A DNA stretch of 27,230 nt, taken from the NCBI GenBank assembly GCA_965657945.1, contig CBFHPW010000028.1, forward strand, positions 1-27,230. Direction: 5' to 3'. Each line of letters opens with the position of its first letter. Positions within the stretch are counted from its first letter, which is position 1. Source of the DNA: CAJJDF01 sp965657945 (GTDB lineage: Bacteria; Bacteroidota; Bacteroidia; Flavobacteriales_D; CAJJDF01). Under the pieces are notes generated by a model. The model did no database searches, had not been told where the DNA came from, and saw only the letters and a list, made by a program, of their open reading frames with translations. The position numbers and the translations under genes are program-made. This document shows, piece by piece, positions 6,261 through 13,578 of this stretch.

Positions 6261-8057
6261 ATGAGTGTAGAATTATGGACCTGGATATTGGTTGGGGTAA
6301 CATTTGCCCTTTATTTTGGAATCGCAATATGGGCGAGAGCTGGATCAACCAAGGAATTTTATGTTGCTGGAGGTGGTGTTTCACCTTTAGCCAATGGAAT
6401 GGCAACTGCGGCAGATTGGATGAGTGCAGCCTCTTTTATTTCCATGGCGGGAATTATTTCATTCGTGGGGTATGACGGATCGGTTTATCTAATGGGATGG
6501 ACAGGTGGATATGTGCTTTTGGCTCTTTTGCTAGCCCCCTATCTTCGTAAATTTGGAAAGTTTACAGTTCCCGATTTTATTGGAGATAGATACTATTCAA
6601 ATGTAGCACGTACCGTAGCGGTATTTTGTGCATTAATTGTTTCGTTTACCTATGTAGCAGGTCAAATGAGAGGAGTGGGAATCGTGTTTTCTCAATTTCT
6701 GCAAGTAGACATTACGATTGGAGTAATCATTGGAATGACGGTAGTTCTGGTTTTTGCTTTTTTAGGCGGAATGAAAGGAATTACCTACACACAAGTGGCA
6801 CAATATTGTGTTCTCATATTTGCTTTTTTAGTGCCTGCAGTATTTATTTCATGGCAAATGACGGGGAATCCAATTCCACAAATTGGAATGGGCGGAAAAG
6901 TAGAAGATGGAACCTACTTACTTGACAAATTAGATTCTCTTCACACCCAATTAGGATTTAAAGAGTATACAAGCGGAAGCAAATCTACTTGGGACGTATT
7001 TGCAATAACGATGGCACTCATGGTGGGAACAGCAGGACTGCCACATGTTATAGTAAGATTCTTTACCGTTCCTAAAGTAAAAGATGCAAGAAAATCTGCG
7101 GGGTACGCCTTATTGCTTATCGCTATTCTATATACCGCTGCTCCAGCTGTATCAGTATTTGCTCGAACAAACTTAATCGAAACAGTGAGCGACAAAAAGT
7201 ATGAAGACATGCCACAGTGGTTTAATAATTGGGAAAACACAGGCCTGATTGCTTGGAGCGACAAAAATGGGGATGGAGCTATTCAATATGTAAACGGAAA
7301 GTCAATCATTGGAAAGAAACCAAATTTTGTTTATGATGCGAATGGTGAACCTTCTCGAGGATTATTTCAAGAAAGAGTGATTTCAAACCCTAATCCTGAA
7401 GAAAGAAACGAATTATACGTGGATAGAGACATTATGGTACTTGCAAATCCAGAAATAGCAAATCTACCAAATTGGGTTATTGCCTTAGTTGCAGCTGGTG
7501 GAATTGCAGCCGCTTTATCTACAGCCGCTGGATTATTACTTGTAATTTCAACTTCAGTTTCTCACGATTTGGTAAAGAAGCAATTTAAGCCAGACATCTC
7601 TGATAAAGGAGAATTAATAGTTGCGAGAATTTCAATTTTAGTTGCCATAATTATCGCAGGACTATTTGGAATATACCCACCAGGATTCGTAGCTGCTGTG
7701 GTTGCTTTAGCATTTGGATTAGCAGCTGCTTCTTTCTTCCCGGCCATTATTCTTGGGATTTTTGACAAAAGAATGAATAAGGAAGGAGCAATTGCCGGAA
7801 TGGTTGTAGGAATTTCACTCATGTTATTTTACATGATTAGATTCAAAACTGGACTTGTTGGAGTAATGGATCCATTGCCTCAGTCAGAATGGTGGTTCGG
7901 AACTTCACCGGAAGGTTTTGGTACAGTTGCAATGATCGTAAACGTGGTAATATCTGTAGTGGTATCTCGACTTACTCCTGCCCCTCCTACAGAAGTACAA
8001 GAAATGGTAGAAAGCATCCGTATCCCAAGTGGAGCAGATGAAGCTCAGAGCCATTAA
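6261..8057 (+). CDS. Sodium:solute symporter, VC_2705 subfamily (probable acetate/short-chain acid uptake)
   Basis: This 598-residue multi-spanning member of the SSS family (LeuT fold) resembles cation/acetate symporters such as ActP. Visible motifs include AAGGGVS-type sequence early on (FYVAGGGVSPLANGMATAAD), the WMSAASFISMAG helix, and ALSTAAGLLLVISTSVSHDL near residues 415-434, the region that carries the second Na+ site in this fold. Between membrane segments is a long soluble loop (about residues 300-400) with an EF-hand-like DKNGDGAIQ at 334-342, then DRDIMVLANPEIA. It follows its DUF4212 partner and precedes a terminator. Acetate or propionate as substrate is inferred from the acs and prpE genes downstream. 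Confidence 0.88.
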   Translation: MSVELWTWILVGVTFALYFGIAIWARAGSTKEFYVAGGGVSPLANGMATAADWMSAASFISMAGIISFVGYDGSVYLMGWTGGYVLLALLLAPYLRKFGKFTVPDFIGDRYYSNVARTVAVFCALIVSFTYVAGQMRGVGIVFSQFLQVDITIGVIIGMTVVLVFAFLGGMKGITYTQVAQYCVLIFAFLVPAVFISWQMTGNPIPQIGMGGKVEDGTYLLDKLDSLHTQLGFKEYTSGSKSTWDVFAITMALMVGTAGLPHVIVRFFTVPKVKDARKSAGYALLLIAILYTAAPAVSVFARTNLIETVSDKKYEDMPQWFNNWENTGLIAWSDKNGDGAIQYVNGKSIIGKKPNFVYDANGEPSRGLFQERVISNPNPEERNELYVDRDIMVLANPEIANLPNWVIALVAAGGIAAALSTAAGLLLVISTSVSHDLVKKQFKPDISDKGELIVARISILVAIIIAGLFGIYPPGFVAAVVALAFGLAAASFFPAIILGIFDKRMNKEGAIAGMVVGISLMLFYMIRFKTGLVGVMDPLPQSEWWFGTSPEGFGTVAMIVNVVISVVVSRLTPAPPTEVQEMVESIRIPSGADEAQSH

Positions 8058-8078
8058 TTTAAAATAACAACTCTAATC

Positions 8079-8113
8079 AACAGCATTGGGAATCTTCTCA
8101 ATGCTGTTTTTTC
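8079..8113 (+). terminator. Rho-independent terminator after the symporter
   Basis: AACAGCATTG (8079-8088) pairs perfectly with CAATGCTGTT (8099-8108) around a 10-base loop, and T residues follow (8107-8112). It splits the uptake genes from the sensor/activation genes. Confidence 0.88.
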
Positions 8114-8125
8114 GTTTAAAAAACC

Positions 8126-8133
8126 TATATTTA
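8126..8133 (+). promoter_or_regulatory. Candidate -7 element for the sensor/activation genes
   Basis: TATATTTA is one base from the Bacteroidota -7 consensus TAnnTTTG and ends 5 bases before the ATG at 8139, so a transcript from it would have almost no leader. The same octamer occurs twice upstream of the gene at 4202. No convincing -33 TTTG is seen at the right distance, so the call is weak. Confidence 0.32.
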
Positions 8134-8138
8134 TTCTC

Positions 8139-8333
8139 ATGAAAAAAAGACATGAACAAAAATTAATCGTTTTAGCAATTGTGTTAGTTGCAACCTTTAA
8201 TATTCCTTTGATTTTTCTTTTTAATTCCCAAGAATCTATTCTAGGTTTTCCCGTATTTTATTTCTACGTATTTTCGGTTTGGCTCATTTCTATCCTTCTT
8301 TCCTTTTTTATTTTAAAAAGACATTATGAGTAG
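8139..8333 (+). CDS. DUF3311-like small membrane protein, partner of the transporter-kinase
   Basis: The 64-residue product has two hydrophobic helices (about residues 8-27 and 37-58) around a short loop: IPLIFLFNSQESILGFPVFY, then FYVFSVWLISILLSFFILKR. The pattern PxxFN...GxPxFYFY resembles DUF3311, a family of small proteins encoded next to sodium:solute symporters. Its last codons overlap the next gene (8326), so translation is probably coupled. By analogy with DUF4212 and its symporter, I infer that it is a small subunit for the SSS part of the histidine kinase. The family match is by pattern memory and is moderate. Confidence 0.62.
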   Translation: MKKRHEQKLIVLAIVLVATFNIPLIFLFNSQESILGFPVFYFYVFSVWLISILLSFFILKRHYE

Positions 8334-11016
8334 TCTTTCACTCTTTACCATTATCATTCTTTACCTTGGTATCCTCTTTCTACTTGCGTTTATTGCCGAA
8401 AAAAGAGCAACAAGTAAATGGGTAAACAATCCGTATATTTACACCCTTTCTCTAGCAGTATATTGTTCTGCCTGGACTTATTACGGAAGTGTGGGAGTTG
8501 CAGCAACATCTGGCATTAGTTTTCTCGCCATCTATTTGGGTCCCGTAATTGCCGCTCCTTTTTGGATTCTAATTCTTCGTAAGATAATTCGAATATCGAA
8601 GCAACACAAAATATCCTCAATTGCTGATTTTATCTCATTGCGCTATGGAAACAATAGATTTTTGGGAGCTCTTATTACCGTCATTTGCGTACTAGGAACT
8701 GTGCCATACATAGCGCTTCAACTCAAAGCTATCGCTGAAACTTTTGAAATAATGACGCACAATGTTTCTATTGAGAAAACAAAAGTATTTAGTGATTACA
8801 CCATTTACATTGCTCTGTTAATTGCTGTATTTGCCACATTCTTTGGTACTCAAAAAACAGATGCTTCGGAAAAACACAAAGGAATTGTTGCTTCTGTTGC
8901 TTTCGAATCAATAATTAAATTATTGTTTTTTCTTACTATTGGTATCTATGTTACTTTCTTTCTCTTTGAAGGAACTGAAGACATTTACGATCAAGTTTCT
9001 AGCTCTGTCAGCTTTAAAAAAATAACTACAATGGACGGGTTTGAGAACGGATTCAATTGGTTTTTCACAATCCTACTCTCCTTTTTTGCTATTTTTCTAC
9101 TACCTCGTCAATTTCAGGTTTCGGTCGTAGAAAACAACAGAGAAAAACACCTTAAAAAAGCCATTTGGCTATTTCCTCTCTACCTTCTACTATTTAATAT
9201 TTTCGTGATTTTTATTGCTTGGGGAGGTTTGGTAACTTTCGGCAACTCCATCAACTCCGAGTACTTTACCTTATTGCTACCGCTCAAGCAGGAGAATTAC
9301 TTCTTGGCAAGTTTGGTGTTCATTGGTGGTTTTTCAGCAGTGATTTCCATGGTGGTAGTTTCCACACTCGCTCTATCCACTATGGTGAGTAACAACTTAG
9401 TTATTCCCTATGGATTTTTGGATAGGTTCAGTAGAAACCAAAATGACAAAAACGCTTTGTATATTAAGGGAATACGAAGAGTATCTATTTTCGTGATTAT
9501 CCTCGCCTCCTACTATTTCTATTACTATTTTTCAGTTCCACTTTCTCTCTATTCTATAGGTCTTGTATCGTTTGTAATAATTAGCCAACTCGCTCCCTCA
9601 TTTTTTCTTGGTCTATTTTGGAACAGAGGTTCGTCCAAAGGTGCCATTCTGGGTATTGTGATTGGGTTCATAGTTACTTTGTATACCCTTGTCATTCCAG
9701 TAAGTATTTCTGCCTTTACCAATTCAGATTACTTTGTAAATCAGGGACTGTTTGGAATTGACTTTCTTAAACCCTATTCTCTTTTTGGTTTAGATTTTTT
9801 GTCAACTCACGCACATGCCACTTTTTGGAGTCTGTTTTTTAATGTAATTACATTCGCAATAGTCTCATTGTCAGGGAAGGGAAATTACAGAGAAAGAAAC
9901 TATGCCGAAATGTTTATTGACACCCGTAACTACTCAAAATTGGGAGATAGCGCCTTAGTTTGGAAAGGAGAGGCGTATGTGGCAGATATTAAAAATGTAC
10001 TAATTAAATTTCTAGGACATGCTCGTACAGAAAGAGCTTTGAGCTTATTTTTTAGAAAATATAATTTACCTCCGGACACTCAAATGGCTGATGCTAGATT
10101 AATTAATTTCTCCGAAAAACTATTGACCGGAAGTATTGGAAGTGCTTCCTCAAAAATATTGATAGCCAATGTAGTGAAAGAGGAAGAAATTAGTTTGATT
10201 GAGGTACTTCAGATTCTGGATGAATCCAAAGAAGCGCTAGCCAATAACAAAGCTCTTAATGAAAAAACAAATGAATTAACTCAGCTTACCTCCGAATTGC
10301 AATCCGCAAATCATGAGTTAATTTTTCAATACAAACAAAAAGATGAATTCCTCGATACTGTGGCCCATGAACTAAAAACTCCTTTGACCAGTATTAAAGC
10401 TTCAGCAGAAATTCTTCAAGATGATTTTGATGAAATGCTACCTGAACTTAGAAATAAGTTCATGGGGAATATTGAGCAAGAGGTTGATAGGTTATCTCGT
10501 TTGGTTAATCATATTTTAGATATAGAAAAGCTAGAGCACAACCGAGCCAAATTAATATTGAAACCAACTAATCTTATAGAAACCATTGAAAAGGTGACCA
10601 GAACCTTAAGCCAATTGGCCAAGGAAAAAAACATACGATTCGAAATAGAAAAGAATAGAAAAATAACTGCCTTGTATGACGAGGACAGAATCATACAAGT
10701 ATTAACCAATTTAGTGTCGAACTCTATTAAGTTTTTAGACAAACCAGAGGGAAAAATTCGCTTTAGTTTTTCACTTAAAAAAGAGGTGGTAGAAGTTCAT
10801 ATCGAAGACAACAGCAAAGGGATTCCTGAAAATGATAAAAATCATATTTTCAACAAATTTTATCAAAGTGAGAACCAAAACACCCTAAAGCCAAGTGGTA
10901 GCGGACTGGGATTGGCAATCTCAAAACAAATAGTTGAGAAGCATGGCGGTGAAATATGGCTAAAAAAATCGAACAATGAAGGTTCTATTTTTGTATTTTC
11001 GCTTCGATTTAATTAA
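8326..11016 (+). CDS. Transporter-like sensor histidine kinase (SSS-STAC-HisKA-HATPase; CbrA/CrbS type)
   Basis: This 896-residue inner-membrane protein has about 530 residues of SSS-type transmembrane domain with the family opening AVYCSAWTYYGSVGVAATSG. A STAC-like domain follows (about 546-615), then a likely coiled coil (about 630-670), HisKA with His681 in DTVAHELKTPLTSIKAS, and HATPase_c with N-box Asn795/Asn799, D-box 827-833 and GSGLGL at 858-863. The D-box reads DNSKGI, with Ser830 where most kinases have Gly. No PAS domain is evident. CbrA and CrbS of proteobacteria share this transporter-kinase plan; CrbS controls acs and acetate use. Placement with a receiver, prpE and acs supports sensing short-chain acids or their flux. 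Ligand and any transport activity are inferred. Confidence 0.9.
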   Translation: MSSLSLFTIIILYLGILFLLAFIAEKRATSKWVNNPYIYTLSLAVYCSAWTYYGSVGVAATSGISFLAIYLGPVIAAPFWILILRKIIRISKQHKISSIADFISLRYGNNRFLGALITVICVLGTVPYIALQLKAIAETFEIMTHNVSIEKTKVFSDYTIYIALLIAVFATFFGTQKTDASEKHKGIVASVAFESIIKLLFFLTIGIYVTFFLFEGTEDIYDQVSSSVSFKKITTMDGFENGFNWFFTILLSFFAIFLLPRQFQVSVVENNREKHLKKAIWLFPLYLLLFNIFVIFIAWGGLVTFGNSINSEYFTLLLPLKQENYFLASLVFIGGFSAVISMVVVSTLALSTMVSNNLVIPYGFLDRFSRNQNDKNALYIKGIRRVSIFVIILASYYFYYYFSVPLSLYSIGLVSFVIISQLAPSFFLGLFWNRGSSKGAILGIVIGFIVTLYTLVIPVSISAFTNSDYFVNQGLFGIDFLKPYSLFGLDFLSTHAHATFWSLFFNVITFAIVSLSGKGNYRERNYAEMFIDTRNYSKLGDSALVWKGEAYVADIKNVLIKFLGHARTERALSLFFRKYNLPPDTQMADARLINFSEKLLTGSIGSASSKILIANVVKEEEISLIEVLQILDESKEALANNKALNEKTNELTQLTSELQSANHELIFQYKQKDEFLDTVAHELKTPLTSIKASAEILQDDFDEMLPELRNKFMGNIEQEVDRLSRLVNHILDIEKLEHNRAKLILKPTNLIETIEKVTRTLSQLAKEKNIRFEIEKNRKITALYDEDRIIQVLTNLVSNSIKFLDKPEGKIRFSFSLKKEVVEVHIEDNSKGIPENDKNHIFNKFYQSENQNTLKPSGSGLGLAISKQIVEKHGGEIWLKKSNNEGSIFVFSLRFN

Positions 11017-11034
11017 CTTGTGAAGGATAAAGTG

Positions 11035-11397
11035 ATGAAGAAAATTTTAATTGTAGATGACGAACCAAACATTGTAATGTCGCTTGAATATACCTTTAAA
11101 AAAAAGGGGTTTCAAGTGTTTATTGCAAGAGATGGAAGTGAAGCCTTGGAACTCTTAGAAAATAACATTCCTGACGTTATAGTTTTGGATGTAATGATGC
11201 CAAAAGTTGATGGCTTTCAAACAATTAAAAAAATAAAAGAAAACAATAAGTTGAAAGAAACCAAAGTGATTTTTCTTTCCGCTAAAAATAAAACTTCTGA
11301 TGTAGAGAAAGGGCTACAGCTAGGAGCTGATAAATATTTATTAAAACCCTTTTCGGTAAAAAAATTAGTTTCAGAAGTAACTGAGCTATTAGGTTAA
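11035..11397 (+). CDS. Single-domain response regulator (receiver only)
   Basis: From ATG 11035 the product is 120 residues, essentially one CheY-like receiver: Asp8-Asp9 acidic pair (ILIVDDEPN), phospho-acceptor Asp52 (VIVLDVMMPKVDG), the Ser of VIFLSAK, and Lys in LLKPF. An in-frame GTG at 11020 would add five residues, but ATG 11035 gives the standard MKKILIVDDE start and has AAGGA at 11023-11027 ahead of it. The kinase gene ends 18 bases upstream, so the two are surely a pair. There is no DNA-binding output domain, unlike CrbR, so the signal must pass to another protein by contact or phosphorelay; the target is not evident. Confidence 0.93.
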   Translation: MKKILIVDDEPNIVMSLEYTFKKKGFQVFIARDGSEALELLENNIPDVIVLDVMMPKVDGFQTIKKIKENNKLKETKVIFLSAKNKTSDVEKGLQLGADKYLLKPFSVKKLVSEVTELLG

Positions 11398-11449
11398 TAA
11401 TTTAGTCTTGTGTGCAAACAGATAAATTTTAATTTAAAAGTAAACGAAA

Positions 11450-11674
11450 ATGAAATTACAGTTAAAACCTTTGGCATCTGATATTTTTATCAGCGTGTAC
11501 ATAGTCGTTACCTTGTTTTTGAGATTTAATATGGAAGGAAGTGGTCAGGTTTCGCCTATGAACTCCCTTTTTATTGGCGCCAGTTTTATTCTAATGATTT
11601 GGGCCTTAATTAAACTCAAAATACTAAATCCCAATTGGTTCGGATTATTTGGTAAAAAAACCAAGAGCCAATGA
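11450..11674 (+). CDS. Small membrane protein of unknown function (74 residues)
   Basis: I do not recognise this family. The protein has two predicted membrane helices, about residues 9-25 (SDIFISVYIVVTLFLRF) and 39-56 (NSLFIGASFILMIWALIKL), and a basic C-terminus (FGKKTKSQ). It starts 52 bases after the receiver gene, and its stop codon overlaps the prpE start (ATGA at 11671-11674), so it is probably translated in coupling with prpE. Its place between the two-component genes and the acyl-CoA synthetases suggests a role in short-chain acid sensing or handling, but nothing in the sequence says which. Confidence 0.7.
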   Translation: MKLQLKPLASDIFISVYIVVTLFLRFNMEGSGQVSPMNSLFIGASFILMIWALIKLKILNPNWFGLFGKKTKSQ

Positions 11675-13566
11675 ACTACCAAGAATTTTATAGAAATAGC
11701 ATTGATAATCCCAAAGAATTTTGGGGAGATCAAGCAAACCAATTAGATTGGTTTAAGCAGCCTAACTCCATTCTTTCTAAAGATAAATACGATTATGACC
11801 AATGGTTTGCGGATGGCAAACTCAATATGAGTTACCTCTGTATCGACAAACATATCCAGGATGGATTCGGAGATTCAACTGCGATCATTTACGATTCTCC
11901 AGTAACTAATTCCAAAGAATATATCACCTATAACAAACTTCATCATGAAGTTTCAAAACTAGCCGGTGGATTGAAAAAAATGGGATTGAATCGGGGCGAT
12001 ACTGCAATCATCTATTTGCCGATGATTCCCCAGGCTATTTATGCTATGCTAGCTTGTGCTCGCATTGGAGTCATTCATTCGGTAGTTTTTGGAGGGTTTG
12101 CTCCTCATGAATTAGCAATACGAATAGACGATTGCAAACCCAAAGTAATCATTACAGCCTCAAACGGAATAGAAATTGAAAAAATTATTCCTTACAAGCC
12201 CTACGTAGATTCTGCCATTGAAGAAGCTTTTCACAAACCAAATCATGTGATAGTTTTTGACCGAAAACAAAAAGTAGAAATCCCAAAAAAGAAGTATGAC
12301 ATAAATTATGAAACCCTAGTTGAATCTTCTCCAAGTGCGGAGCCAATAGAAATAGACTCTACCCATCCACTATATATTTTATACACTTCGGGAACTACAG
12401 GTTCGCCAAAAGGAATCATAAGAGATACAGGTGGGTACGCCACAGCGCTGAAATTCTCAATGAAGTATATTTACGGAGTAGATGAAGGAGATGTTTTTTG
12501 GGCAGCTAGCGATGTGGGATGGGTGGTAGGTCATAGCTACATTGTTTACGGACCGTTATTGAATAGAAATACGACCATTCTTTTTGAAGGAAAGCCAATT
12601 AGAACTCCCGATGCTTCCACTTTTTGGAGGGTGATAAGCGAGCACAAAGTAAAAGTAATGTTCACCGCCCCGACAGCCATCAGAGCCATCAAAAAAGAAG
12701 ATCCAGCAGGGGATTTTATCAAGCAATTTGACATGTCGAACCTCAAGTATCAATTTTTGGCAGGAGAAAGGTGTGATATTGCAACATTAACTTGGACAGA
12801 AAATAAATTAAAGGTTCCTGTAATTGACCACTGGTGGCAAACTGAATCAGGTTGGCCAATGCTCGCTAATATGGTAGGAGTTGGTTTATTACCCGTAAAA
12901 CCCGGTTCAGCTACCTTACCCGTTTCGGGATATGACATTCAAATATTAAACGAAAATGGAGAGAAAGTAAAAGAAAATGAAGAGGGTTTTGTGACCGTAA
13001 AATTGCCTTTGCCTCCAGGAACTTTAACCAACCTTTGGGCGAATCCAAATAGATTTAAATCTGGTTATTTGGAGCAATTTCCAGGCTATTATACTTCTGG
13101 AGACGGAGGTTACAAAGACGAAGATGGCTATGTGTTTATCACTGGCCGTGTAGATGATGTTATCAATGTAGCTGGACACAGATTATCCACTGCCGATATG
13201 GAAGAAATAGTTTCTTCTCACGATTCAGTGGCAGAATGTGCTGTGTTTGGAATTCATTGTGAGCTAAAAGGTCAAAAACCATTTGGACTGATTGTGTTGA
13301 AATCAGAAGTAACTAATTCAGAAGAAGAAATTCGGACCGAAATTATTGCCAAGGTCAGAAGAGAAATTGGAGCAGTAGCTTCTTTCAGAGATATTTTTGT
13401 TGCGAAAAGATTGCCAAAAACACGGTCTGGGAAAATTTTAAGAAAGTTATTAAGAAACATAGCAGATGAAAAACAATATAAAGCTCCATCAACCATTGAT
13501 GATGTAACGATTATTGAAGAAATAAAAGAATTATATATAGTTAACAGAGTAGGAATACACCAATAA
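11671..13566 (+). CDS. prpE: Propionyl-CoA synthetase (PrpE/ACSS3 type)
   Basis: This 631-residue AMP-forming acyl-CoA ligase has the adenylation motif ILYTSGTTGSPKGIIRDTGG, VIDHWWQTESGWP, YYTSGDGGYKDEDGY and VDDVINVAGHRLSTADMEE. The catalytic Lys588 lies in KTRSGKILRKLLR. The PrpE-like signatures are IIYDSPVTNSK early on, GGYATALKFSMKYIYGV, and LAGERCD, where Ala364 replaces the Val found in acetate-specific enzymes (Val372 in the neighbouring Acs). In Acs work, changing that Val to Ala widened the acyl pocket toward propionate, which fits propionate as substrate. It makes propionyl-CoA from propionate, ATP and CoA in the cytoplasm. It overlaps the upstream 74-residue gene by 4 bases and precedes acs by 12. 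Confidence 0.85.
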   Translation: MNYQEFYRNSIDNPKEFWGDQANQLDWFKQPNSILSKDKYDYDQWFADGKLNMSYLCIDKHIQDGFGDSTAIIYDSPVTNSKEYITYNKLHHEVSKLAGGLKKMGLNRGDTAIIYLPMIPQAIYAMLACARIGVIHSVVFGGFAPHELAIRIDDCKPKVIITASNGIEIEKIIPYKPYVDSAIEEAFHKPNHVIVFDRKQKVEIPKKKYDINYETLVESSPSAEPIEIDSTHPLYILYTSGTTGSPKGIIRDTGGYATALKFSMKYIYGVDEGDVFWAASDVGWVVGHSYIVYGPLLNRNTTILFEGKPIRTPDASTFWRVISEHKVKVMFTAPTAIRAIKKEDPAGDFIKQFDMSNLKYQFLAGERCDIATLTWTENKLKVPVIDHWWQTESGWPMLANMVGVGLLPVKPGSATLPVSGYDIQILNENGEKVKENEEGFVTVKLPLPPGTLTNLWANPNRFKSGYLEQFPGYYTSGDGGYKDEDGYVFITGRVDDVINVAGHRLSTADMEEIVSSHDSVAECAVFGIHCELKGQKPFGLIVLKSEVTNSEEEIRTEIIAKVRREIGAVASFRDIFVAKRLPKTRSGKILRKLLRNIADEKQYKAPSTIDDVTIIEEIKELYIVNRVGIHQ

Positions 13567-13578
13567 AAAACTAAAGAG

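Noticed and set aside
11020..11034. GTG 11020 as start of the response regulator
   Set aside because: ATG 11035 has an AAGGA sequence in front and gives the standard receiver N-terminus.
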